In this document: piece after piece, positions 51,298 to 61,700 of the stretch | Position numbering within the stretch: position 1 is the stretch's first letter | Layout: every line of letters starts with the position of its first letter | Origin: Symsagittifera roscoffensis | Taxonomy: Eukaryota > Xenacoelomorpha > Acoela > Convolutidae | Assembly (NCBI RefSeq): GCF_963678635.1 | Contig: NC_087069.1 | Coordinates: 1,548,948 to 1,612,947 of the forward strand | Length of the DNA: 64,000 nt | Direction: 5' to 3' | Notes under the pieces: model-generated | Told to the model about the DNA's origin: nothing | The model's database searches: none | The model's input: the letters and a program-made list of their open reading frames with translations, nothing else | Translations under genes and position numbers: made by a program

Positions 51298-52202
51298 TGT
51301 AACATTCGCCCGGAAGTACATAGCGACGGAAAATAAAGCTAGGTCCTAAGACGAATGGCCAATGTCTAAACAGAGCTCTACATGCTTTTTACCGTCTCTA
51401 CCAAAACCAGTCCTTTTGGTGGTCTTTCCAACATCGGGTCGACAAAATATTAGTGTTCTCCGGCTTCGATCAGAACGCCCAAATTAATTTAAATACATGC
51501 AGAGTGAGCTCATGACGGGGTCTCAGTATCCCCAGACCAAGGTCACTCCTATAATCAGGGCTACTATTGTTTATCGAATTATTATTGTTTTTGTTCAGTA
51601 GATGAAAATCATCGTCTCCATCGTATATGGATTAACAATTTCCCCCAACTCCTAGCTTCTCATCCTTGCAAAATGAATTCAGATGTTAAATAAATTCAAG
51701 TCAAGACATAACCGGGAAGCTTAAAGTTTATGTAAAATAGTTTCAGTTCAAATCCCGAGATCCCTCCGGATTCCTGTATCCGGGGAAATAACGCTCTTAA
51801 CTTCCTTCCGGAAGGCTGTTTTTCCACCTTCACCGTTGTTGTGAATGGCCTTGCAACGATTGTAGCGACACAATCGTTGCAACTCGGAACGGTCTCTGCT
51901 AACTCTGCTATTCATTGCTGTTTTTTTATCGCAATTTGTGTAGTTACTGCTATCGCAACTATTTTTGTTCTGATTTTTTTCTGGTTTCTCTCCAAAATGG
52001 CAGTTTTTGCCGTTTCTCGGAAGTGCGACTTCTCAGTTCGAATTTTTAAAATTTCAAAATACCAGAAAATCTTGACCTTCACCGTTTGACTAATCGTCCA
52101 ATAATGTTACTAGTCTCTTAAAACTGTCAATTCGGAAGGTTATCTGCTAAATTTTTGAATCTGTTGAAGCTGCATTCTTGTCCATTCTGGTCGAATGTCA
52201 CA
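51298..52202 (-). repeat. E2 5' LTR (subfamily A)
   Basis: 905 bp, direct repeat of 30810-31713 with the same TG...CA ends. Many substitutions separate the two. Hairpin near 51612-51640. On the outer side the sequence changes at once into an H1-type polypurine tract (52203-52230). Confidence 0.85.
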
Positions 52203-52609
52203 GAAATTGATGGGGACTGTCCGGGGAGTATGTGCCATTCTGCCAGACTGGCACAGCGCAACCTTCCGACGCAGCACAGGAATAGAAGTAGAGGCCTTAA
52301 TGTATGAAAATTGCTGCAAAGGAGGGTCAGAATATTCGGGAACTTTCAAATTTTCAAAACTTCGATTGTCGAATGAATATTTCTGAGAAATACAAGAAAC
52401 GGCCATTTTGAGTCAAAAAGTGACGAAAATCAGAACAACAGCGAAAATCGTGAAAAACAGTTGGACGATAACGATATAAAAACAAAGCCTCTAATCGTTA
52501 CAATCAGGCACGATAAGACACTTGGCGGAAGGAATTAGTGAGAAGGCAGGCTTCAGTGGGGAAGGAGTAGAGAGCAGTACCCATCTGTGCCACGAATTGG
52601 GAGTGATAA
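52203..52609 (+). repeat. H1 3' UTR end, polypurine tract and first part of its LTR (subfamily B)
   Basis: GGGGACTGTCCGGGGAGTA (52212-52230) followed by TGTGCCATTCTGCC is the plus-strand 3' UTR/LTR junction of the element that stops at 30809. The LTR part (52231-52609) is the inverse of 53100-53489. It is interrupted at 52610 by a solo LTR and resumes at 53490. Confidence 0.65.
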
Positions 52610-53489
52610 TGTAACAGTCGCCCAAATACTACACAGCGACGGAGCGTAGAAAAAGTACCTATTAACGACTGGCAGGCGTCAGTTACCTTAATCCTACTCG
52701 TTTTTCACCGTCTCGACCTTGCCAGTTGATTTTCTGGTCTGTCTAGGGCTAAGTAAAAAATTACTATTTTTAGGCCATCAGTCAAACGACTTTTGATCAG
52801 CTTTCGTTTACATGCAAACACAACCACATAGCTGAGTCTCGGATCCTCAGACTACGTGATTGCTATTAAAAACACGGCTCGAACAACCTCTTTTAATATG
52901 TTTTTGTGTGACAGTTCTATATTAAATCCATTGGAGATGGATTGAACCTTTCCTCTTTCTAGCTACTCATACTCTGAAACCTCAAACAATACCGGTGTTA
53001 ATTCAGAGTTTTATGACATTCCAGTAGCTACAAAGTTACTTCTATATAGTCCCTTCACATAAAACAGTCTCTGGGGGACCAAACCTCCGCTCCCGTAATC
53101 TTCCTGAGATAACGTTCTTATCTCTTCCAATTTGTGGCCCGGGAGGGTTCCGTGGAATATTCCTTCCCCACCGAAGCTTCCTTTTCCACCAATTTCCACT
53201 GCTAGTTCTTATCGTGTGTTGTTGCCACGATAAGAGGTTTCCTGTTTTTTGTCTCTTGTGCGACCGTTTTTCACAATATCTGTCGTTGTTCTGTTTTTTT
53301 CGTCCTTTTCAGTCAAAATGGCCGTTTTTCGTATTTCTGAGAAATATTCCCTTTTCGATCGAAATTAAAAAAAAAAATTCTAGAATATTCCTACCCTCCT
53401 TCGCAATACTTTTTCGTTAATAAGGCCTTTTATCGTTCTTTTTCGCGTCGCCGAAAGGTTGCTCTGTGCCAATCTGGCAGAATGGCACA
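52610..53489 (-). repeat. Solo LTR (subfamily B)
   Basis: 880 bp, TGTAACAGTCG ... CTGGCAGAATGGCACA, complete ends, no internal region attached. It is inserted in a plus-strand LTR of the same subfamily. Only a TAA on each side hints at a target duplication. Recombination between the LTRs of a full element is the usual origin. Confidence 0.7.
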
Positions 53490-53835
53490 TAACGACGTTA
53501 TTACAAGGAAATCACTGAAGCGGAGGCTCGGCCCCCAGAGACACTATATGGTGAAGGACTATAAAGAACTTAATTTTTAGCTACTCTGATGCCATAAACA
53601 TTTGAATTAACACCGGTGTTATTCGATATTTTAGAATATGAGTAGCTAGAAAGAGGAAAGGGTCAATCCATCTTCAATGGATTTAATATAGAACTGTCAC
53701 CAATAACATAGTAAAACAGGATAATCGAGCCGTGTTTTTAAGAGCAATCACGCTGTCTGAGGATCCGAGACTCAGCTATGTGGTTGTGTTCGCATGTAAA
53801 CGAAAGCTGATTAAAAGTCGTTTAACTGATGGCCT
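53490..53835 (+). repeat. H1 LTR, second part (subfamily B)
   Basis: Inverse of about 52776-53110 (matching blocks around GGATCCGAGACTCAGCTATGTGG). It continues the LTR broken at 52609 and is cut at 53836 by another LTR, losing about 160 terminal bases. Confidence 0.65.
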
Positions 53836-54471
53836 TGTGACATTCGACCAGAATGTGAAAAATGCAATCTCTGCAGAATTCGGAATTTTAGCAGCAAGCC
53901 TTCCGGATTGGTGGTTTTTAAGAACTAAGGGCGTTATTGGAACGTTTAGCCAAACGGTGAGGGCTAGAATATTCTAGTATTTTAAAATTTCAAAAATTCG
54001 AATGATGACGTCACTTTTCTGAGAAATGCTGAAATGGCCATTTTAACAAAAACGAGTGAAAAAACACAACAACTTTATCTGCGATTGCGAACAGGACGAA
54101 AATCGAGATTAAAAAACGACAACGAACTACAGAATAGCAGAGAACGTTCCGAGTTGCAACTATTGTGCTGCTACAATAGTTGCAAGGCCGTTGCGAACAA
54201 CGGTGAAGGGTAAGAAGCCAGCCTTCCGGATTAGGAAGAAATCAAGAGTAAGGAGCTTGATTCAGTGGATTCAAGAATCCGGAAGGGTCTCGGGACGGAA
54301 ACTTTTATTGACTCATATAAACTTTTAGCATCCTGTCATGTCCTGACTTGAATTTAATTGATTTTTGGATTAGTTTTGACAGGGATGAGGTGCTAAGAGT
54401 TGGGGGGGGGGGGAAAGGGTTGATCCATCTTCGATGGAGATGATGATTTTTATCTACTGAACAAAAACAAT
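53836..54471 (+). repeat. Truncated LTR of a further element (subfamily A)
   Basis: Starts TGTGACATTCGACC and follows 2355-2990 of E1 closely, including the hairpin (54419-54447). It ends at 54471 where the E3 LTR starts, so E3 interrupts it. The rest lies beyond the window. Confidence 0.75.
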
Positions 54472-55358
54472 TGTAACAGTCGCCTACTTTAGTCACATAT
54501 GAGGCTTAAGAAAAATAGGCCCTATAACCATTGGCTCAAGAGTCAGGGACACTATCTCTTGTGTTTTTCCGCCTCAAGAACGGTCGGAGCCAATTCGGTT
54601 CGCTTGCGACATGAGACTGGAACCCATTACAGCTTAAAGGCCACTACCAAAATACCCCCCCACTCTAGAAACAAAAACGTCCCCATACTTAGGTCTCGGG
54701 ATACCCAAAATACATGAACGCCGTTAAAAACCGGGTCGGAACAATCCGCTTAGTTACTTTTTATTGGACAGTGGAACTTTGATCCATTTCAGATGGATCA
54801 ACCTAAAACTCGCCTTATCTCAACATAACTATCATAAAATGCACTCGAGAAATTTAAATTGGAACTTACATATCGACGCACTTGAGTATGAGGAGTAAGT
54901 TATAACTGAGCAGCTTGAGAATTAACTAATATAACTAAATAAGTTTTAAGGCTAATTAGTTTCAATAACGAAAGTAAGTTCTGTCTCAAGAATTGAAGTT
55001 TTCGTTTGGACCATTAGGACACTCGAGTAGTCCTCTATTCCGTTGAAGGTCCACACTATTCCATTCGAATAGTGATCCTTCCTCAAGTCAATGTTGTTTT
55101 CTCCTGTTTTCGGGATAAGACAGCTCTACTCTCTTGATATTTCGTATCGAGAAATTGCGAACAGCAATTTCCTGCCTTTTTCTTGAGTAGTTTCCCGCAA
55201 TTGTTAATTCGGGTGTTCTGATTTCTGACTTTTTCATTTTCAGTTGGTTCGAGAAAATTGAGCATGACATGCTCAATTCGAATTTTGCAAAATTAAAATT
55301 TCACTCCAAAATTGCGTATTTCTCAAGGTCAAACCCCCAGACATGACCGACTGGCACA
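54472..55358 (-). repeat. E3 3' LTR (subfamily C)
   Basis: 887 bp. The plus strand starts TGTAACAGTCGCC and ends GACTGGCACA, then CACTCCCCGGAC (polypurine complement). The conserved hairpin is at 54778-54803. The middle is AT-rich and does not align easily with subfamily A. Confidence 0.75.
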
Positions 55359-55797
55359 CACTCCCCGGACTCGAGATCGATGTCCTCATCGTGTGTTGTC
55401 ATCTGCCAATAAGTCCCAGAGAACCGAGTGTTGCTCAAGATACAGTGCCAGTGGTCATTTACAGAAGTTTGCATCGGACTTAAGTTTATCTACCTTCCAA
55501 AATTCACAACCATATAAAATTTTCACTCTATCGCTAAACAGCAATCAAAATCTGCACACACCTGCACCCATGGATCCCCGCTTTTTAAGCTGGTAATTTT
55601 AAAATTTCTTTTGTCCTATTTCAGTCAGAGAATTGTCATGCATCAATTTGATTTATATACTAGATCTATCATATTAATAACAATATCTTATTCGTCTAAA
55701 ATTTCTTTTTCGTGAACCCAGATTTCATCCAAGTTCACGCTCAAGCCCCCTCCCTCTCAAGACTCAAGACTCTAGAATTTCCTTTCGAGCCACTGGC
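55359..55797 (-). other. E3 3' untranslated region
   Basis: 439 bases between the ORF2 stop and the LTR, shorter than in E1 and E2. It contains the polypurine tract (55359-55370) and the adjoining GATGTCCTCATCG block also seen next to the tract in E1 and E2. Confidence 0.65.
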
Positions 55798-58700
55798 TCA
55801 CCTCATGTTCTTCGCCTTCGAGGTACCTGATACCGGTGTTCTTGGCACTGTAATTTGTTCCAATAGTGCCTCTTCGTCATCGGAGCTAATCACAATTTCC
55901 TCCCAGGCCTTCAGCTGTTCATAGGCTCGCATCCACTCTCTCTGCTCTTGCAACCTTTTCAATTGACTTGGTAGGCCTTTCACCTTCGACTCCCGGTTCA
56001 AGCAGAAGGAGTTATGAAGACTCAAGCTCACATTCCTCGCCAGGTCCTCCTCCAGTATCGTTTCCCTCGCTCTAGAATTGTCTCTGGATATTCTGCCTAC
56101 TCTTTTCCACCCCGCCGTGATTGCGTTTCGATGGGTTAGCAGAGGTCTCTTAAAGGCATCTGGCCCTATTTCAGCTTGGAATTGTCGATATTCCTTCTGA
56201 TGTTTCCTCATGTGGTTCTTTGTCACTGCATACAACCAGGATGTTAACGTCGCACGAAACCAAGGAAAGAATCTCAGGCGGCTCCATATGTGTCTGACTT
56301 GCACTGGTATGGCGAATACCTTGCATGCAGTCTCGAACAACTCCAGTCTCCTGCTGTAATCTATCGCATAAATCGATTCAGCTGTTGGCGCTCTCGATTC
56401 TCTGTACTTCGCTATATTCTCCTCAATCCATCTCAGAGCCAGCATCGTGCTTACCACTAAGATGGTCACCTTTTGTCGATACTCCGGTAGTCCTAGCGAC
56501 TTAATTTCTTCTACGTCCCAGATCAGACAGAGATTGGCGTGGTCCGGGTACCACACTGTCTGCGCCAGACAGTGGCATGGACAATCCCCATGCGTGAGGT
56601 CGATGCTTCTAAGGTTGCGTTCTCCCGAAGCTTCTAGGAGAGGCTCAAGTTCCATCATTTTCTCATGCACCACGTCGACTTCTTCCGAGCTTGAAGCACC
56701 TACTGCGGGTTTCCCCACCACGTTCTGCTTCCCATGATCACTTGCATTTTCGCTCTCCAAGCCTAGAAGTTCTTCACCCCAGATTTCACTCAAGTCATCT
56801 CTTTGCTCCTTTGGTACTGCTCCTCGGATCTTCCTCAATAGCTTGTGTGAGTGGTGTGACATCCGAGCTAGTCTCACGCACTTGGGCACTGAGAAGGCTT
56901 TGTCTATCATCACCCTCTGGCTGGACACCTCCACCATTGCCATGTGTAGTGGATAGTGGCTCCCACATAGGTTAGCCAACACTGATCCCACTAAGGATTT
57001 TGCATTTAGAGGCAATCCATAGGCTTCGCTCATGGGAAATCCCATCTCTGCCTCGAGTCCGATCTTCCAACTCTTGATGTGCTTCTGGTTCACTTGTAGC
57101 ACTCCGGGCCATGATTCCACGCTTAACGCGGTCACCAGGTGATGTTCTGACTCTAGCCTCTCCAGTGACTGGAGACTGCACATTCTCGAGAAGAATCCCA
57201 AGGCTGTCGCTAGGTTCACGGTGGTCCTCGCGTAACATTCAGCCACTATTTGTACCTCACTCTTCTCCCTTTCAGTGATATCTTCAAACCAGGTAGTGAG
57301 GTCCTCTTTCTGGAAAGATTGTATCCTGACGCATAATCGTCCATCACAAATATGTTCGCCGTTACTGCATGTCGAATCAAGACAACTGCCCGGCTCCATC
57401 CTCCTCACCGGCTCTGTTCCACTTGTCACCTCACTTGATTCTTTCACCTGAGGCAAGATCAGTTTGTGTACTATGCTCAAGATCGCCAAGTCCTCATCCT
57501 CTGTCGGTGCCAATCTCACTCGCTCAGTGACCTCCTCAATCATACTTGCATGGGGATGTGGACACCAGGAAGGTCTGAGTAATTTCCATACTACTCCCAG
57601 GTTCGTGATCAACACGCCATTCCCATCACCCATTTTTAGCTCCACTCTTTTACTTGAGCGTGGCACACTTATCACTCCCGGCATCCCCTCAAGAACCAGA
57701 CCCAGGCTAGGTCTCTCTCTCTCCACAACGTCTATCTCCACTATCTTCTCTGTCCAGAACTTCAACAGCTCCGCCACTTCATAATTTCTGTTGGCTCCTC
57801 CAGCTTCCAGGTCCAAGAAGGGGTTGTACGCCATTCCCATTACTCCAGAAACATATTGGTACTCTCCCTTTCTGTTGAGTTTCAAGTACTCCCCTGACGA
57901 AGCCAGGTTGCGGTGAACGTCGTGCTCCTCTTCGAACTTCTTGTTGTAGAACCTCCGTATCTCATCCAACTTCCTATGGTTCTCCAGAGATTGCCTAGAA
58001 CCATCCTCCCTCTCTATCCCAGTGCTCTGATACACATTCAAGATGACTGTGGAGACTCTCCTTTCCAACGTCTTGCTTACGACTGCTTTCTGATGACATG
58101 CTAGGATGGTACTGTCAGTCATCATCGACATCGTCCACCTCAAGAAACAGGTTGCATCCTTCCTCCTTGCCAGACTCAAGCCTGAGTTGTCCTTGGCAAC
58201 GTGCTGCATCAACATTCGGTATATCTCTAGATTTTTTCCTCCCAGCTTCAACTTGTCGTATGAAGTCAGCGTTTCCAGCTCTATCCCCAACAGGCTCCAC
58301 GCGAACATCAGTTGTCCTGCAGTCCTGATAAAGGGATTCGCCATCAGTGGTGGTGCCGATGAGGATGTCCTCATCGCCTCTTCAAAATGATCCTTCAATA
58401 AGTTCTGCCAGGATCTCTTCAGCTGGTTTGCCAACTCTATCTTGTTGACCTCAGCCTTCTGCTGGGTGGCCCAGCTGTATCGTTTGCGAGCCACTCCACT
58501 GTTCAACTTCTTCAAACAGCCTTCCATCTCCTTCAATGTCTCGAGAGCTATCCACCATGGTCGGGAGGTGTTTCTGGTTTTATTTTTCTCAAGTGGATCA
58601 CTGGTCACTTGCTTCCCGACAGCTTGATGTTCACTTGAGACCCACTCTTTGCCAACATCTACTTCCCAGGTCTGCCCGCTCGTCGAACCTCGCTTCATTT

Positions 58701-61700
58701 TTATTCTTTGAGGTTTGAAATCCTCCTCCGTCACGGAACTAGTGGGATTCTCCATTTCTTTTTCTATGTCGAGCAGTTTCCTCGGTTCGTAGCTACTCTT
58801 GTAGGCTGCCGTTTTCCATCGCGCCAGAACCATGGGAGCCGTCTCTCTCAAGTCTTTTTCCGAGACCGCGTCAGCTGAAGGACTGCCCATTCCCTCCACG
58901 TCTCTCTTCCTCTTGCGAGACTTCACGTCTTTGCTTGGGGGCGTCATTGGTATCATCACTGATTCAACTTCCTTCTCTCCAGCCAACTCTTGCCTCCCCC
59001 CTGCTCGAGCCTTAAGGATATTAGTACTTTTAATCATATTACTAGTTCCTACCTTATCCCCCCTTGTACACTTAATTATTTTATTGTCAGTTTTCTGTTT
59101 CGGAGTAGAGCTGTCTTTACATTTGTCTTCTCTGGTCTTTCTTGACTTTCTCAACTCGACCATTTTGTTCAGTAGTTCCACTCTAGCTTTCTCTTCTAAA
59201 CCCGTCCCCACCAGGACAGGCTCACCAAACTTCACCACCGTGTCCCACAGTTCTTCTTTGAAATTATCCAACGTGGTGTCTTCATCCACTTCTCGATTGA
59301 ATTCGCTCAAGAACTTTTGCCAAGCATCTCCATCCAGAGTGCCCAGGAAGGCGTCTCTGTTTCCCTCGAAGGTATTCTTCTCCCTCCTCTCCGTACTCAA
59401 GAAGATCATTCCCATGTTGGGATTCTCGCTTGTCAACGACATTTCCGGGTACTTGCGAGGGGACGAGGTCAAAGGTGGCGTGGGAGTATCTGCCCAGTTT
59501 TCTTCACTCAGGTCTTTCAACAATTCCTGCGCTGTGAATTCCACTTCCGTTGGCTTTTGCTCCGGTGTGTTTCCCACTTCCATATCCTCTCCTGCCTCAC
59601 TGAGGGTTTCATCCATGCTTTCGTCTCCTGACTCTGCTTCCCTTCTCTCAAAGATCCTCTTGAATCGATCTGCCACGGTGCCACTCTTTTTATCCCCAGG
59701 GATGTCTACTGGAAGGGGTGATGGTGTCGCTGAACTCGTCGCCTCACCTTTTGTCAGTGCCACGTACAATGGACCTGCTGCATCTAACTTCTTTCCTTCC
59801 CTATTACGCTCCATCAGCTCAAGTCCGTAAGGTGCCCGGTACTTCCTTGTGGCAAATAGCATCGCGTCTGCTTTCAGTGCTACATGCCCTTCTTCCACTA
59901 TCATCCTGCCGTCGTCCCATACCGGCCGCTGGTTCTCTAGGCCTGCCCGCTTAAGTACTCTCAAGGTATCTTGCACGTCGAATTTAGGGGGCATCGACCC
60001 TCTGATCTTCTTGGCTTGAGTCGTCCATGAGTTTATCTTCACATCGCTAGTATGGAAATAAATTGCTGCAGTATAGCCGATGAAGAGCGGATCCCAGCCG
60101 TCAGTAAACTCCTTCTGCCGTTCTTCAGTCGTGGTTCTCGCGTAGGAGGATGGGACAACCAGAGAACTGTTCATCCCTAGGGTCATTCTCCTCACTATGG
60201 GGAACTCGGGAATGCTCGTCGGTAGGGCTTCTCTCTCCAATATCGCTTCCAGCTCCTTTTTCACCAACTCGAAACTTTTTGTCCATGCAGGGATTCTCAA
60301 GATTTCTTGTCCATTGGCTGCCAAGGGATTCAAGTTCCAAAACTTGGGGTAAGTTTCGATGGGGCCCTCGCGCTTGCCTCCCATCCGGCATTGCATTTGT
60401 CCTCGGAAACTGTACACGATCAACTCTGGGTCCTTTACCTTTCCGAAGAGCACCGTGTTGCTCATTTGTGCCCTTAGCAACTCTTGCTGGCACCAGTTCA
60501 GTGTCGTTCCATCCAGTACGCTTATGAGGCTCACGTGGGTCACGGAGTATCGATAAGCTGTCACCAAGGGATCTGGAAATGCGAACGTGACAGCCGGTCC
60601 ATATATACAAGTCACGACCTCCCCCAGCCCCCGGATAATCCCCATGGGATCCGATCTCATGGCTAGGCATAGATCCGTTAATAGGGGCATGCCTCCATTC
60701 ACTTTCCTCCACTCCTCTCTGGTCTTCGGGCTCTTTTCTTCGCCAGTCAGGTGCCTGTTCTGCATCAGTAGATACTGCACGAGCAGCGTCCTTAGCCCGG
60801 CTGCACACTTGTACGAGTAGGTCTCAATACTCGAGTGTGTTCTTCCCATCGCCAGGGGCTCCCCATACCTCATCAATCGGTGAAATGACGCCAGTTCACC
60901 GTGGGTCAGGAGTACTAACGTCAAGTATCCATCTATTCTGAGGGTGTCCACACCACGACTGAACATGTACGCGGGGCCCATATTAAACAAGTATCTTGGG
61001 TAGACCAGGTACAGCGCCAGCAACAGGCTGATCGGCATATTCAACATCTCCTGTATAAACGCATCAAAGATCGTCTCCTTCGCACTGTACACCTCAGTCA
61101 GGAACTCTCTTCCCCAACAAGGACTCAAGAACTCGAGAATCTCATGATCCCTCCTCGTCTTCAGCTCACCCCACGCGTGCTCTCTCCAAAATCCTCCAAT
61201 CGTGACCTCATTGGCTGCCGTGACGAACCTGCCAACCGTCATCCCCTTTTCCTCAGCTTTTCCCAGTTGCTCCTCGAGAAACTCCCAGATCTGCTTCACC
61301 AGAGGCGGCGCATCCTCTCTTGTTTTCCTCGTGGCATTTTCCAACCTTGGGCTTAAGAAGGGCCATCTGCCTCCCTCTTGCGCCAACCGATTCCCCATCG
61401 ACTCCAGTTGTTTTTCCGATGTGGCCACGTTCTGCCTTTCGTTGTTTGGCCCTCTAGATCTGCTGGTCGAGCTTGTAATGGTCAACTCCATGTCCCGAAA
61501 CCACAGACTAGCCGTCAGGTGAATTATCACTGGGTGATCATCCCTAAGGATCGGGCTGAGCTTAAGTTGCCTGGCAAAGTTAGATATTTCCAGTAGGAGG
61601 ACCTCGTCCAATACGATGAGGATATCAGCCAACTCGTGAAAGCCTCTCAATGCATGGGAGACGTCCGCCCACGCTGCCGCGAGTTCTGACTTGCACAGCC

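Larger units (their letters stand above)
30810..52202 (-). mobile_element. E2: giant Ty3/gypsy-type LTR retrotransposon with ORF2
   Basis: Two direct LTRs (30810-31713 and 51298-52202) start TGTAACATT and end GTCGAATGTCACA on the plus strand. Between them all element genes lie on the minus strand in the order leader, gag, RT, RNase H, linker, integrase, macro domain and ORF2. A primer-binding site lies just inside the 5' LTR and a polypurine tract just outside the 3' LTR. The span is 21,393 bp, or about 18.95 kb after removing the LINE and one 72-bp repeat. The LTRs differ at many positions, so the insertion is old. The outer flanks (GGGAC and GAAAT) do not show a clean target duplication. 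The flanks do join into one continuous 3' UTR of H1. Confidence 0.8.

Noticed and set aside
30805-52207. Target-site duplication for E2
   Set aside because: Flanks GGGAC and GAAAT do not match. The continuity of the H1 3' UTR supports insertion, but a duplication cannot be claimed.
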